64,000 bases of DNA from JAKLIN01 sp049288015 (GTDB lineage: Archaea > Nanobdellota > Nanobdellia > Pacearchaeales > GW2011-AR1). Below the pieces are notes generated by a model. That model was not told where the DNA came from. It ran no database searches and was given only the letters and a program-made list of their open reading frames with translations. The translations under genes and the position numbers were made by a program. The DNA is taken from positions 21,485 through 85,484 of the forward strand of contig JBAQGX010000004.1 of NCBI GenBank assembly GCA_049288015.1, in the 5' to 3' direction. Below are positions 17,165 through 25,593 of the stretch, one piece after another (within the stretch, counting starts at the first letter, position 1; each line of letters starts with the position of its first letter).

Positions 17165-18973
17165 ATGGCTGAAGAAAGCGGCAAAGATATTCCTGAAATG
17201 AATCTTAGCAACAATTACTCGTCAAATAAGCCTATGCCAAATCCAACAGAAGTTCAGAAAAATATGGACAAAACAAAAAAAGAATTGAATAAACTTAAGT
17301 TGTTCATAACAAAGAAATATCCTTTTACGGAAGCTATTGGAATCCTTCCTCCACAATCAATTAAAATGTTTATTGAAGAAGAAGTAGGGGAAAATGTTCC
17401 AAAAGAAGAACAGGAAAAGCTGCTAAAGAAAATTCATCTTTGCGTTATTATACCCGATGACAAAGTAAAAGAAATTCCTAAAATAAAGGAAGAAATTGTA
17501 AAGCAAATTGAAAAAGAGAAGCATGATGTTTGGGTTTACATAAAAACTAATGGAGATGTTTGGGAATATGGAATGGACAGCAAGTTTGAAATTATAGGTG
17601 CAATTGCAATGTCTTTTCCTTTATATGATAAAGGATTGTTGAAATCATTAAGAGTTGCTGAAGTTCATAAAACACTTGTTCTCCAGAAATTTGAGAGATA
17701 TGTAGTTAGTTATGTAATTGCAGGCAGTATGGTTAGAGGTGAAGCTTCAAAGACTTCTGATGTTGATGTGTTCATAATTATTAATGATACTGATGTGAAG
17801 AGAATGCCCAGATTGGAATTGAAAGAAAGGTTAAGGGGGATTATTTATCAATATATTTCAGAAGCTTATGCAATTGCAGGAGTCAAAGAAAATATTCTAA
17901 ATGTGCAAGTTTATCTCCTTACAGACTTCTGGGAATCTGTCAAAGATGCGCACCCTGTTATTTTCACTTTCATAAGAGATGGGGTTCCATTATACGATAG
18001 AGGAACATTCATGCCTTGGAAAGTTCTTCTTAGAATGGGAAAGTTAAAACCATCTCCAGAAGCAATTGATATGTTTATCTCAATGGGAGATAAAACAGTT
18101 AAGAGAGCAAAAGATTCGCTGTTAGATATTCTAGTTCATGAAATTTATTGGGGAGTTATAACTCCTAGTCAAGCTTTGCTAATGCTTTATGGATTGCCTC
18201 CACCTACACCAAAACAAACGGTTGAACAAATGAGAAAGGTTTTTGTTGAAAAAGAAAAGATGCTGGAACCTAGATTTGTCACTATACTTGAGAAAGTTGT
18301 TGGTAAATACAAAGAATTTGAGCATGAAAAACTTAAAGAAATAAAAGGAACAATGATAGATGAATTAATCAGTGATACTGAAGAGTATCTAAAGAGATTG
18401 AAAGAGTTAAGAGAGCAAATTGAAAAAAGAGCGCAGAAGAAAACAATTGAAGAAGTTTATCAGCAAGTTTTCGAGCTACTTAAGTCTGTTACTAAAAAGT
18501 CCTCAAATTCTGGAATTATAGAAGAATTTGAAAGTATGGTAAAAGGAGGAAAGTTCAGTTCACAGCATCTAAAAATTATAAAAAATGTCGTAGATGCAAA
18601 AAAAGAATTTGGAAAGGGGAAATCAAATTTTCATATAATTGATAATGTAAGAAAGGAGGCAACATCTTTGATTAATGATCTCATTGAATTCTCACAAAGG
18701 AAAGATCTTGCTGAGCTAGACAAAAGAAGAATAGTTGTAGGATATAAGGAAAAAGATAAGGTAAAAACTGCGGAGATTTTGGTATATGAAAAAGAATTGT
18801 TTTTGTTCAAAGAAGGAAAAATAAAGAAGATCACAGATAAGATATCTGAATCAAACATGGAAGAGGTTTCACATGTAATGGAACAACAAAAGTCAAAGAA
18901 GGTAGCCAATATATCCTCTGAAGCCCTTGTGTTGCTTAAGAAAGAATTAGGTGACTTTGAAATTAGATTATAG
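17165..18973 (+). CDS. Large nucleotidyltransferase protein with helical domain
   Basis: A 602-residue cytoplasmic protein. A pol-beta-type nucleotidyltransferase core carries GSMVRGEASKTSDVDVF at residues 187-203, with the GS pair and metal-binding Asp199/Asp201. An all-helical region (about 285-440) contains SPEAIDMFISMGDK and LPPPTPKQTVEQM. A C-terminal third (about 440-602) has no recognised fold. The middle part aligns by eye with the 308-residue protein encoded at 22095-23021 (shared order HPVIFTFIRDG / DPVIINVIRYG, then GKL.PSPEA / GKIRSTPEA), so they are paralogues. Function unknown; RNA or nucleotide modification is possible. The stop is 3 nt before the Trm11-like methyltransferase start, indicating an operon. 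Confidence 0.75.
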   Translation: MAEESGKDIPEMNLSNNYSSNKPMPNPTEVQKNMDKTKKELNKLKLFITKKYPFTEAIGILPPQSIKMFIEEEVGENVPKEEQEKLLKKIHLCVIIPDDKVKEIPKIKEEIVKQIEKEKHDVWVYIKTNGDVWEYGMDSKFEIIGAIAMSFPLYDKGLLKSLRVAEVHKTLVLQKFERYVVSYVIAGSMVRGEASKTSDVDVFIIINDTDVKRMPRLELKERLRGIIYQYISEAYAIAGVKENILNVQVYLLTDFWESVKDAHPVIFTFIRDGVPLYDRGTFMPWKVLLRMGKLKPSPEAIDMFISMGDKTVKRAKDSLLDILVHEIYWGVITPSQALLMLYGLPPPTPKQTVEQMRKVFVEKEKMLEPRFVTILEKVVGKYKEFEHEKLKEIKGTMIDELISDTEEYLKRLKELREQIEKRAQKKTIEEVYQQVFELLKSVTKKSSNSGIIEEFESMVKGGKFSSQHLKIIKNVVDAKKEFGKGKSNFHIIDNVRKEATSLINDLIEFSQRKDLAELDKRRIVVGYKEKDKVKTAEILVYEKELFLFKEGKIKKITDKISESNMEEVSHVMEQQKSKKVANISSEALVLLKKELGDFEIRL

Positions 18974-18976
18974 ACA

Positions 18977-20080
18977 ATGAAATACCTTTTTATTCTTGGA
19001 AGAAATATTGAATTATCTATCGCAGAGATAAAGGCTTTTTTCAGAAAAAACAACTTTGATTTTAAACAAATCGGGCTTATTGATAATGGATTACTGATAG
19101 AAACAAATAAACAATTTGATTTTAAAGTAGTTGATAAATTAGGAGGAGTTGTTTCAATAGGAGAAGTTCTTGCTTCAGGAACAGTGAAGGAGATTTTTGA
19201 TGAGCTTGATAAAAAATCAATATATTATTCAGATAATAACAAATTGAATTATGTATTATACGATTTTAATGGAAAAGATTTCGGCGATGTCCTATTTTAT
19301 TTAAAACAAAAACTGAAAAAAGAGGGACTAAAAGCAACAGATAAGAAACTAACAGGAAATATAAAATTACAAGATGGAGAATTTGTACCAAAGGTTTCAT
19401 CCAAAAATGTTGATGAACAATATTTCATTTTTGAAAATAATTTTGGGAGAATAATTGAAAAAATTGATTATGAAAATATTGAAGAAAGAGATATGAAAAA
19501 ACCAGTTAGAAGAAATGAGCTTTCTATTTCACCTAGACTTGCCAAAATTTTAATAAATTTATCAGAAGTAAAAGAAGGAGAAACTCTACTTGATCCTTTT
19601 TGTGGAATTGGGGTAATTTTAGAAGAAGCACTTCTGCAAAAAATAAAAGTTATTGGAATTGATAAAGATAAAAAAGCAGTAGAAGATGCAAAAAAGAATC
19701 TTAAATGGTTTAAATTTCAAAAAGAAGATTATAAATTAATCAGCGAAGATTCTTCAATTGCAAAGATTCCCAGAATTAGTGGTATTTCAACAGAACCAGA
19801 TCTTGGAAAACTGCAAAAAAAGAATCCTTCAAAGGAAGAGGCCAAAAAGATAAAAAACAGCTTTGAGGAACTTATGATAAAAGTTTTGAAAAACCTCAAA
19901 AATTATGTGAATGGAAAAATAGTGTTTACTGCTCCACTTATATTTACCAATAAAGAAAAATTATCTTGTGACTTCAAAAGAATCAGTTCCTCAGCTGGAC
20001 TAAAGATTTCGGAAGGACCCATAAATGAATTCAGAAAAGATTCAATTATAGGAAGAAGTATTATAGTAATGGAAAAATAG
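18977..20080 (+). CDS. Trm11-like RNA methyltransferase
   Basis: A 367-residue SAM-dependent methyltransferase of the Trm11/TrmG10 group. An N-terminal THUMP-like region (about 1-170) precedes a Rossmann core with motif I DPFCGIGVILEEA from residue 206 and an acidic VIGIDKD strand II. The usual catalytic DPPY-type motif IV is absent; the equivalent strand reads STEPDLG at about 271-277. The variant may change the target base or indicate a subgroup with its own substrate. It follows the 602-residue nucleotidyltransferase by 3 nt. The family resemblance is strong, and the likely substrate is tRNA, but the modified position cannot be assigned. Confidence 0.75.
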   Translation: MKYLFILGRNIELSIAEIKAFFRKNNFDFKQIGLIDNGLLIETNKQFDFKVVDKLGGVVSIGEVLASGTVKEIFDELDKKSIYYSDNNKLNYVLYDFNGKDFGDVLFYLKQKLKKEGLKATDKKLTGNIKLQDGEFVPKVSSKNVDEQYFIFENNFGRIIEKIDYENIEERDMKKPVRRNELSISPRLAKILINLSEVKEGETLLDPFCGIGVILEEALLQKIKVIGIDKDKKAVEDAKKNLKWFKFQKEDYKLISEDSSIAKIPRISGISTEPDLGKLQKKNPSKEEAKKIKNSFEELMIKVLKNLKNYVNGKIVFTAPLIFTNKEKLSCDFKRISSSAGLKISEGPINEFRKDSIIGRSIIVMEK

Positions 20081-20090
20081 AGACCTAATA

Positions 20091-20429
20091 TTATATATTC
20101 AGCGGAGAACCATGAAAATTTGGCTTCTCTTCACATTTTGGACAGTATGGAACTTCTTCATTATGGACATTTCCAGAACCAGACATAGGAAAAGGGCCAT
20201 CCCAAATTGGATGAGCTACAGTGGCTCCCTCGATCTCAGAATTACAAGAAATGCAAACACAACTTTCATCTCCATTTATTCTATAAATTGCAGAGCTTCC
20301 CTTTTTTCTCATATACTTCTGCCCACTTTCATCGACAGCATATTCTGGAATGAAAGCTGCCCAAAGATTATTTTTTGCAAACTCTTCCCATTCGGCCGTT
20401 ACGCTAAATTCTAACTGTCCTACAACCAT
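20091..20429 (-). CDS. Small zinc-ribbon-like protein
   Basis: A 112-residue protein. It contains two cysteine pairs, CVCISC at about residues 56-61 and CPKC at about 95-98, plus two nearby histidines, a layout consistent with one zinc site. The N-terminal half has mixed strands and helices (LEFSVTAEWEEFAKNNLW). It is convergent with the Trm11-like gene, 10 nt between stops. I do not recognise the family; a nucleic-acid or protein-binding role is suggested only by the zinc site. Confidence 0.6.
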   Translation of the reverse strand: MVVGQLEFSVTAEWEEFAKNNLWAAFIPEYAVDESGQKYMRKKGSSAIYRINGDESCVCISCNSEIEGATVAHPIWDGPFPMSGSGNVHNEEVPYCPKCEEKPNFHGSPLNI

Positions 20430-20607
20430 GATAAAAAGTTGTATGAGAACTTTTTTAAGGTTTTATCTCATTGGATGAGCACATTTCAATATCTATTTTA
20501 TTCAAGAATTGTTGTTAATTTTGTGCAAAGCCCAAATAGGGATAAGCTTTTTAAACTAATCTTCTGATAAGAGTGTATCTAAATATTTTAGGTAATTATT
20601 AAGTAAA

Positions 20608-20868
20608 ATGACGAAGGGTCTTGTAGTACAATTTAGACGGGGAAATCACACTGTTCATGAAAGACATTTTCTAATAGAAGTAACTGGGATTAAGACAAGA
20701 AAAGATGCTGAAAAGTTTGTTGGAAAAGAAGTGGAATGGAAATCTCCTGCAGGTAAAGTAATCAAAGGGAAAGTTGCTTCAGCACATGGTAATAAAGGAG
20801 TAATAAGAGCTATATTCGAAAAAGGACTGCCAGGACAGGCAGTTACAACAGAGGTTGAAATAAAATAA
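20608..20868 (+). CDS. rpl35ae: 50S ribosomal protein L35Ae (eL33)
   Basis: An 86-residue eL33 protein of the large ribosomal subunit, a family shared by archaea and eukaryotes and absent from bacteria. Recognisable segments are QFRRGNHTVHERHFLIEVTG, the KTRKDAEKFVGKEVEW pattern, and GKV...SAHGNKGVIRAIFEKGLPGQA near the C-terminus. The length is normal for archaeal members. It begins an operon with uL16, whose start lies 1 nt after this stop. An AT-rich promoter region spans about 20549-20595. Confidence 0.93.
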   Translation: MTKGLVVQFRRGNHTVHERHFLIEVTGIKTRKDAEKFVGKEVEWKSPAGKVIKGKVASAHGNKGVIRAIFEKGLPGQAVTTEVEIK

Positions 20869-20869
20869 G

Positions 20870-21433
20870 ATGGGATTGAGAAAAGCATCGGCATATTCAA
20901 GAAAGATAGTAGTTCCATTTACTAGAAAGAGTAAGAAAAAGAAATATTCATATGTAAAGGTAGTTCCTCCTTCAAAAATTGTCAAATTTACAATGGGCGA
21001 CGAGAGAGCCTTTAAGGATGGTAAATTCCCTTATCAAATTACGGTTCTTTCAGCTGAAAGCATACAGATAAGACATAATGCCCTTGAAGCATGCAGGCAG
21101 TATATAAACAAGGAACTCGATAAACTATTACTGGGAAAATATCTCTTCAAGATACTACCTTACCCTCATCACATTCAAAGAGAAAATAAGATGCTTACAG
21201 GAGCAGGGGCAGATAGAATGCAGACTGGAATGGCATTATCTTTTGGAAAATCCGTCGGAAGATCGGCCATTTTAAAGCCAGGAAGCAGAATATTCTTCTT
21301 TGCAGTCCAAAATGACAATGCTGTAAGGATTCTAAGGAAAATTCTAAAGGAAATAAAGCCCAAAATGCCTGGAAGCATAAAAGTCGTACAGGAACTTAAG
21401 GCTGAAAGTATGCCTTTGCTCAAAGTAGCTTAA
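20870..21433 (+). CDS. rpl10e: 50S ribosomal protein L10e (uL16)
   Basis: A 187-residue archaeal-type uL16 (L10e), which lies near the 5S rRNA/A-site region of the large subunit. Signature segments are MGLRKASAYSRK at the start, IQIRHNALEACRQYINKEL in the middle, PYPHHIQRENKMLTGAGADRMQTGM, and FGKSVGRSAILKPGSRIF. The start is fixed by the 1-nt gap after eL33. Archaeal members are usually about 160-180 residues, so the length is normal. Nothing in the C-terminal tail is unusual. Confidence 0.95.
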   Translation: MGLRKASAYSRKIVVPFTRKSKKKKYSYVKVVPPSKIVKFTMGDERAFKDGKFPYQITVLSAESIQIRHNALEACRQYINKELDKLLLGKYLFKILPYPHHIQRENKMLTGAGADRMQTGMALSFGKSVGRSAILKPGSRIFFFAVQNDNAVRILRKILKEIKPKMPGSIKVVQELKAESMPLLKVA

Positions 21434-21504
21434 TTCTAATTACTATTTAGTAGTAACATCCATAAGCTTTATAAATAGAAGAATTATGTGTTTATTATAG
21501 AAAA

Positions 21505-22086
21505 ATGGCAGAAGAAAAAAAGCAACCAACAAAAGAAGAGATTGAGGCTAAAAAAGGCGCAGATAGAGCTGCTGCTTTGGGAACATTTAAAGGTAATTTA
21601 GTTAATTTAGCTACTGCTTTTTATGTTGAAAAATCAAACCAATATGGAGAAGCCGGAGCTTCTGCAATTGATCAATACATCTATGGTCCTGCATTAAAAA
21701 GTAAAGAAGGTGTTGACTTATTATATGGAAGTCTATTGGGCTCTAGACAAAATGAAAGAAGATATTCTGGAAGCACATCTGAATGGGCATTAATCCAAAC
21801 AGCTGCAAAGATTGTACAAGAATCTTTTGGTGCTATTACAGTTGAAGATATCTATGGTTTAATGGGTTCAAAGATAAAAGTAGCGGAAGAATTCCAGGGA
21901 AAATATCTTGGAGATTTATCTGGATCCAAAGATAAAGAAACAAAAGAATTTGCAGGAACACTTACCGGTGCTTACATCGCAAATTTGATGGATAAGAAAG
22001 TTTCAGAAGCCTTGGGAATGAGAGTAAAAGACAGATTGAACAATCTAGAACAACTTGTTAAGGAAGAAGAACCAAATAAAAAATAA
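21505..22086 (+). CDS. Helical soluble protein, unknown
   Basis: A 193-residue predicted all-helical, Ala/Gly/Lys-rich protein without signal peptide, membrane helix or cysteines. Characteristic stretches are KKGADRAAALGTFKGNLVNLATAFY, a Tyr/Gly-rich middle (DQYIYGPALKSKEG) and a charged C-terminal helix. A TATA-like TTTATAAAT near 21470-21478 precedes the ATG at a distance fitting a short leader. I do not recognise the family. It lies next to a group of other unrecognised genes (22-27.5 kb), all apparently lineage-specific, and is convergent with the paralogous nucleotidyltransferase. Confidence 0.6.
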   Translation: MAEEKKQPTKEEIEAKKGADRAAALGTFKGNLVNLATAFYVEKSNQYGEAGASAIDQYIYGPALKSKEGVDLLYGSLLGSRQNERRYSGSTSEWALIQTAAKIVQESFGAITVEDIYGLMGSKIKVAEEFQGKYLGDLSGSKDKETKEFAGTLTGAYIANLMDKKVSEALGMRVKDRLNNLEQLVKEEEPNKK

Positions 22087-22094
22087 TTCTTAAA

Positions 22095-23021
22095 TTAATC
22101 TTTTTCACTTTCTTCTGATTTAGTCTCTAAATCTATACTACTGTTCCCTGTTATTGCTGAGTCTACAAGTTTGGCCATAACCCCCATAAATTCATTTGTC
22201 CTATCTTGCCACATATCAATCTCGACACCCTTCATATCACCTAATTCCCCATGAGAAATCTTTTTGTATAAAAATAATAAGTCTCTATACCAAGTTACAT
22301 ACTTCATCTTCAAACTTCCTTCACTTACAAATGTTTCCTTTAAATTTAAAGGAATATGTTCTGGTGAAGGGGGAAGAATATTTCTTGAAATAAGTGCTGC
22401 ATGGGCCGAATCTACCATTGCCCAGTACAATCCATCAATTGCGCCAAGTTCTGAAGTTTTACTCCTTAGAAAGTGTTGAGGTGCTCTTTGAAGACAACTA
22501 TAAACAGCTTCAGGAGTAGATCTTATTTTTCCCTTGAGAAGCAAAAATTTAAGTGGTTCAAAAAATCCTCCAAAATCGATTATTGACTCTCCATATCTTA
22601 TTACATTAATAATTACGGGATCGCCCCTCATCAAATCTTCCCACCAAGTGCTCAATTTTACTGTATTTATATGTAAGTTCTTTTTGTATGGATTTCTTCT
22701 TAACAATTTATCCAACTCTTCCCTATACCAGGCGATAAGTTCCTGATCCCAATCTATTGATACATCATCTATTATAATTATTATATCGATATCTGAACCT
22801 GGAACAGTGGTTTGTTTTGCTGTTGAGCCAAAAAGTACAACTGATTTAACAATTTTATTAAATCTCTCATAAGCCTTTGTTGCAAAGTCCATTGCAATTT
22901 CAGAATCTTTTGTTATGTTAAGAGTCGGAAATTCTTTTGGACTAGCCAATTTTTTAACAGACCTTACTTTATAAGGGAGTTTTTTATTTGGCAATTTAGA
23001 ATGTGCTTTTCTTTTCACCAT
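22095..23021 (-). CDS. Nucleotidyltransferase with helical domain (paralogue)
   Basis: A 308-residue protein with an MNT/pol-beta-type nucleotidyltransferase core. VVLFGSTAKQTTVPGSDIDI spans residues 61-80, with Gly65-Ser66 and metal-binding Asp77/Asp79. A helical domain (about 180-285) of HEPN-like shape follows, containing GAIDGLYWAMVDSAHAALI and LPPSPEHIPLNL. The region after the core aligns by eye with the 602-residue protein at 17165-18973. A basic N-terminus (MVKRKAHSKLPNKKL) suggests RNA binding. MNT-HEPN pairs act as toxin-antitoxin systems in prokaryotes, but here both domains sit in one chain, so that inference is weak. Confidence 0.75.
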   Translation of the reverse strand: MVKRKAHSKLPNKKLPYKVRSVKKLASPKEFPTLNITKDSEIAMDFATKAYERFNKIVKSVVLFGSTAKQTTVPGSDIDIIIIIDDVSIDWDQELIAWYREELDKLLRRNPYKKNLHINTVKLSTWWEDLMRGDPVIINVIRYGESIIDFGGFFEPLKFLLLKGKIRSTPEAVYSCLQRAPQHFLRSKTSELGAIDGLYWAMVDSAHAALISRNILPPSPEHIPLNLKETFVSEGSLKMKYVTWYRDLLFLYKKISHGELGDMKGVEIDMWQDRTNEFMGVMAKLVDSAITGNSSIDLETKSEESEKD

Positions 23022-23078
23022 CTTATTGTTATAGTAAACTCAGCCGGTTTTTAAATATTTTCGAAAATATATTTTAGA

Positions 23079-23345
23079 CTACTTCCTTTTAATTAATAAA
23101 ACCAATGAAGCTAAAAATGAAATAGCTCCAATCAAACCTAGAAGTATATTTTTCCCTACGGCTGTTCCGATAACCCCTCCATTTAAATTCATACCTGAAG
23201 AGGCAATCAAAGCAACTCCAAGTACTCCTAAGATTAGTGCTATAATTTTCTCATGACTGACATAAGTTTCTATTCCTTGAATAAATTTTTTATAATTATT
23301 TTTATTCTTTCGCACAGACCTTACTCCTCTTTTTGATTTTGCCAT
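23079..23345 (-). CDS. Small two-helix membrane protein
   Basis: An 88-residue protein with a very basic N-terminus (AKSKRGVRSVRKNKNNYKK) and two hydrophobic helices, about residues 35-52 (IIALILGVLGVALIASS) and 62-84 (AVGKNILLGLIGAISFLASLVLL). It is probably an inner-membrane hairpin with both ends in the cytoplasm. I do not recognise the family. It lies between a nucleotidyltransferase and the TIM-barrel gene on the same strand. Confidence 0.6.
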   Translation of the reverse strand: MAKSKRGVRSVRKNKNNYKKFIQGIETYVSHEKIIALILGVLGVALIASSGMNLNGGVIGTAVGKNILLGLIGAISFLASLVLLIKRK

Positions 23346-23376
23346 TGTACAATTATTATAATGTTAGTTAATATAT

Positions 23377-25131
23377 TTATTCCATAGGAGTTCCAGACAT
23401 TCTGCTTCTTCCTGTTTGTTTTTGTCCTCCAAGCTCTACTGGAAGCGATGAAAATCCAGAACCCATAGTTTCGTAATTTCCCTGTGGAAGCATTTGCCCG
23501 TAACCTCCAAAATATCCCTGAACTCCAACTGACTGATTCCAGTAGGGAGCCATTTTCATCCCATAAATAGGAGAACCAAATGCTTCAAGAGTTTCTTGGA
23601 ACGGAGACGTTTTGAAATGCTGCCACCAATTTCCTGCTTCAATAACCTTCCTTGCTTCAAACCCTTTTTCACCCAACTTCTCCATTATTTGTTTTATTGG
23701 AACATTTCCCATACCCATAGGTAATTCTGTATGTTCAAATCCAAAATTATCAGATAGATGTATATGCTTGACAAAAGGTGCAACTTTTTCAGATTCCTTG
23801 ATAATATCTTCTTCATTATATCCATACTTTCTAATCATATTAATGTGACCAACATCCCAAGTTACACCAATCAATTTGTTTGCCTGTTCTCTTGCTTCCT
23901 TTTCATTTATTCCTGATTGTTTCGCACCTTCAACAAATTTATCCCTCGCAGTATCAACGAGTCTTTTCAAATCTTCTGCTCTTGACAAACCCCCTCCTGC
24001 AGGAGGATTTTCAATACTTATTATTGGTGCGGTATTTTTGAATTCTTTATAAGAATTTAACGCAACATTAGCAAAAGTTATCGCTGTTTTATCAATTGCA
24101 AAATCTTCAAGAGGTTTGTAAATTTCCGGAACAGGTGCAGAGCTTAATCCTCTCATTAGCCTATCTATTGCCCTGGACTCTCCCGAAAGACCTGCTCCCT
24201 CATTTTCTTTAAGAGACTTCCTGAAATCATCGGAAATTTTTATCATAACTTCTTTGTCTCCATATTTATACCCTTTTTCAAATATATTATTCAAATGTTT
24301 ATGGATTTCGTGCAGTTCAAGCCCGGCATTATTATATCTGGAATAAGTATCTCTTTCGGTTGGAGTCAAATTTTCTGGTTTTATTCCCGAACTTAACTTT
24401 TTCTGTATCTCATAAAAAATAGGTTCAGTTTCACCTATCATTCTGTCTGCTCTCTCTTTTATTGCAACCAAATTTGATATTGAATCATTCCATTCTGTTG
24501 AATTCCTAATTTCCACCTGATCTTTTGCACTGACTTCATAACCCGCGTTTAGCTCTTCTTGATTCATACGGGGATAGTATAGTGTCTCTTGCCTTGCAGC
24601 AGCCACTTGACCAGTCTCTTGGTTAATAACAGGAATCATAACAATTTGTTCCTCTTTTTTTGTTTTCTTATACTCTGGACCTGCCCATCCGTTAGATGAA
24701 TGAAAAGTAATTGGAATATTTCCCTCTGGGCTAAGCTCGTGGCCTCTTCTAACATTTGAAAGCAACTGTCTCTCCGCTTCTTCCCTTGCATACTCGCTAT
24801 ATCCCCCTTGTGTCGAGAATCCGGAAGGCTCAACCAAGATCCCATGAAGAGAAATATCAACTCCGGTAAGCTTACTTAATCTTTTTACTTCTGTTAGTTG
24901 TTGATTTGGAATTGATTCAAAAACATCTGGTTGAATTGCAGAAATTTCAATTTCTTTTGCTCCAGACTGCAATTTCGTCGAGACTTCACTAAGAATATTT
25001 GCAACTCTTGGATCTGTTGCCATTCCAAATTGCCCTGCATTGGGTCTCCCTCCTTTGTAATACATCCCAGAATTTGAATCTAAAGAGGAATATCCTCCCT
25101 GATAAATATCTTCTATATGATAATCACCCAT
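23377..25131 (-). CDS. AP-endonuclease-2/xylose-isomerase-like TIM barrel
   Basis: A 584-residue soluble protein whose core is the AP_endonuc_2 TIM barrel used by sugar-phosphate isomerases/epimerases and endonuclease IV. Visible elements are LSKLTGVDISLHGIL (about residue 83 on), a strand with TFHSSNG, IISIENPPAG, GVTWDVGHINMIRKYG, and FVKHIHLSDNFGFEHTELPMGMGNV followed by a closing VIEAGNWW. The Glu/His/Asp residues at strand ends fit a two-metal site. An inserted helical region (about 180-350) and a Gly/Gln/Ser-rich C-terminal tail make it about twice the usual length of about 280. The substrate is unknown. It sits in a run of unrecognised genes. Confidence 0.72.
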   Translation of the reverse strand: MGDYHIEDIYQGGYSSLDSNSGMYYKGGRPNAGQFGMATDPRVANILSEVSTKLQSGAKEIEISAIQPDVFESIPNQQLTEVKRLSKLTGVDISLHGILVEPSGFSTQGGYSEYAREEAERQLLSNVRRGHELSPEGNIPITFHSSNGWAGPEYKKTKKEEQIVMIPVINQETGQVAAARQETLYYPRMNQEELNAGYEVSAKDQVEIRNSTEWNDSISNLVAIKERADRMIGETEPIFYEIQKKLSSGIKPENLTPTERDTYSRYNNAGLELHEIHKHLNNIFEKGYKYGDKEVMIKISDDFRKSLKENEGAGLSGESRAIDRLMRGLSSAPVPEIYKPLEDFAIDKTAITFANVALNSYKEFKNTAPIISIENPPAGGGLSRAEDLKRLVDTARDKFVEGAKQSGINEKEAREQANKLIGVTWDVGHINMIRKYGYNEEDIIKESEKVAPFVKHIHLSDNFGFEHTELPMGMGNVPIKQIMEKLGEKGFEARKVIEAGNWWQHFKTSPFQETLEAFGSPIYGMKMAPYWNQSVGVQGYFGGYGQMLPQGNYETMGSGFSSLPVELGGQKQTGRSRMSGTPME

Positions 25132-25169
25132 TTTGTTCTTTTTTAATTAATGAATTTTAATTTATTAAT

Positions 25170-25592
25170 CTATTTGTTATCTTCCTTTGAATTCTCTTTT
25201 GAACCCTTCTTCTCTGAATAAACTCCTGGTGTTTCTTCGTTGTATTTGTGCTCTGTATATTTCTTGTCATATTTATTGCTGGAATAAATTTTTCCTTTTG
25301 ACTCTCTATCTTTTAATCTAGGGGCAAATATGACTCCACTTTCCAAGGGGCTTTGTACTGCAATATTATCATGAGACTTTCCTGTTATAAGTATCCTAGA
25401 AAAATCTTCTTGGAAACCAATTTCGATATCGTCATCAAATTCATCGTCAATAAATTCTTCTTGGGATATTTCTTTCTTGTCTGGTTTTATCTCAATTATT
25501 TTATTTTTCCTAATTTCGCTTTCCAGACTCTGTTTTTTAGGAATGATCTGAACTTTTTCTTTCTTAGAACTCTTTTTGTTTGCTTTCTTCAT
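25170..25592 (-). CDS. Charged, probably disordered protein, unknown
   Basis: A 140-residue protein with a Lys-rich N-terminus (MKKANKKSSKKEKVQ), an acidic block (EEFIDDEFDDDIEIG), a short ordered-looking stretch (FSRILITGKSHDNIAVQSPLESGVIFAPRL) and a Lys/Glu/Ser-rich tail. ATG 25592 is chosen over 25673, because 25673 lies inside the upstream gene and 25592 follows its stop by 1 nt. The tight spacing indicates an operon and probable functional partnership with the 492-residue protein. Function unknown. Confidence 0.62.
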   Translation of the reverse strand: MKKANKKSSKKEKVQIIPKKQSLESEIRKNKIIEIKPDKKEISQEEFIDDEFDDDIEIGFQEDFSRILITGKSHDNIAVQSPLESGVIFAPRLKDRESKGKIYSSNKYDKKYTEHKYNEETPGVYSEKKGSKENSKEDNK

Positions 25593-25593
25593 A

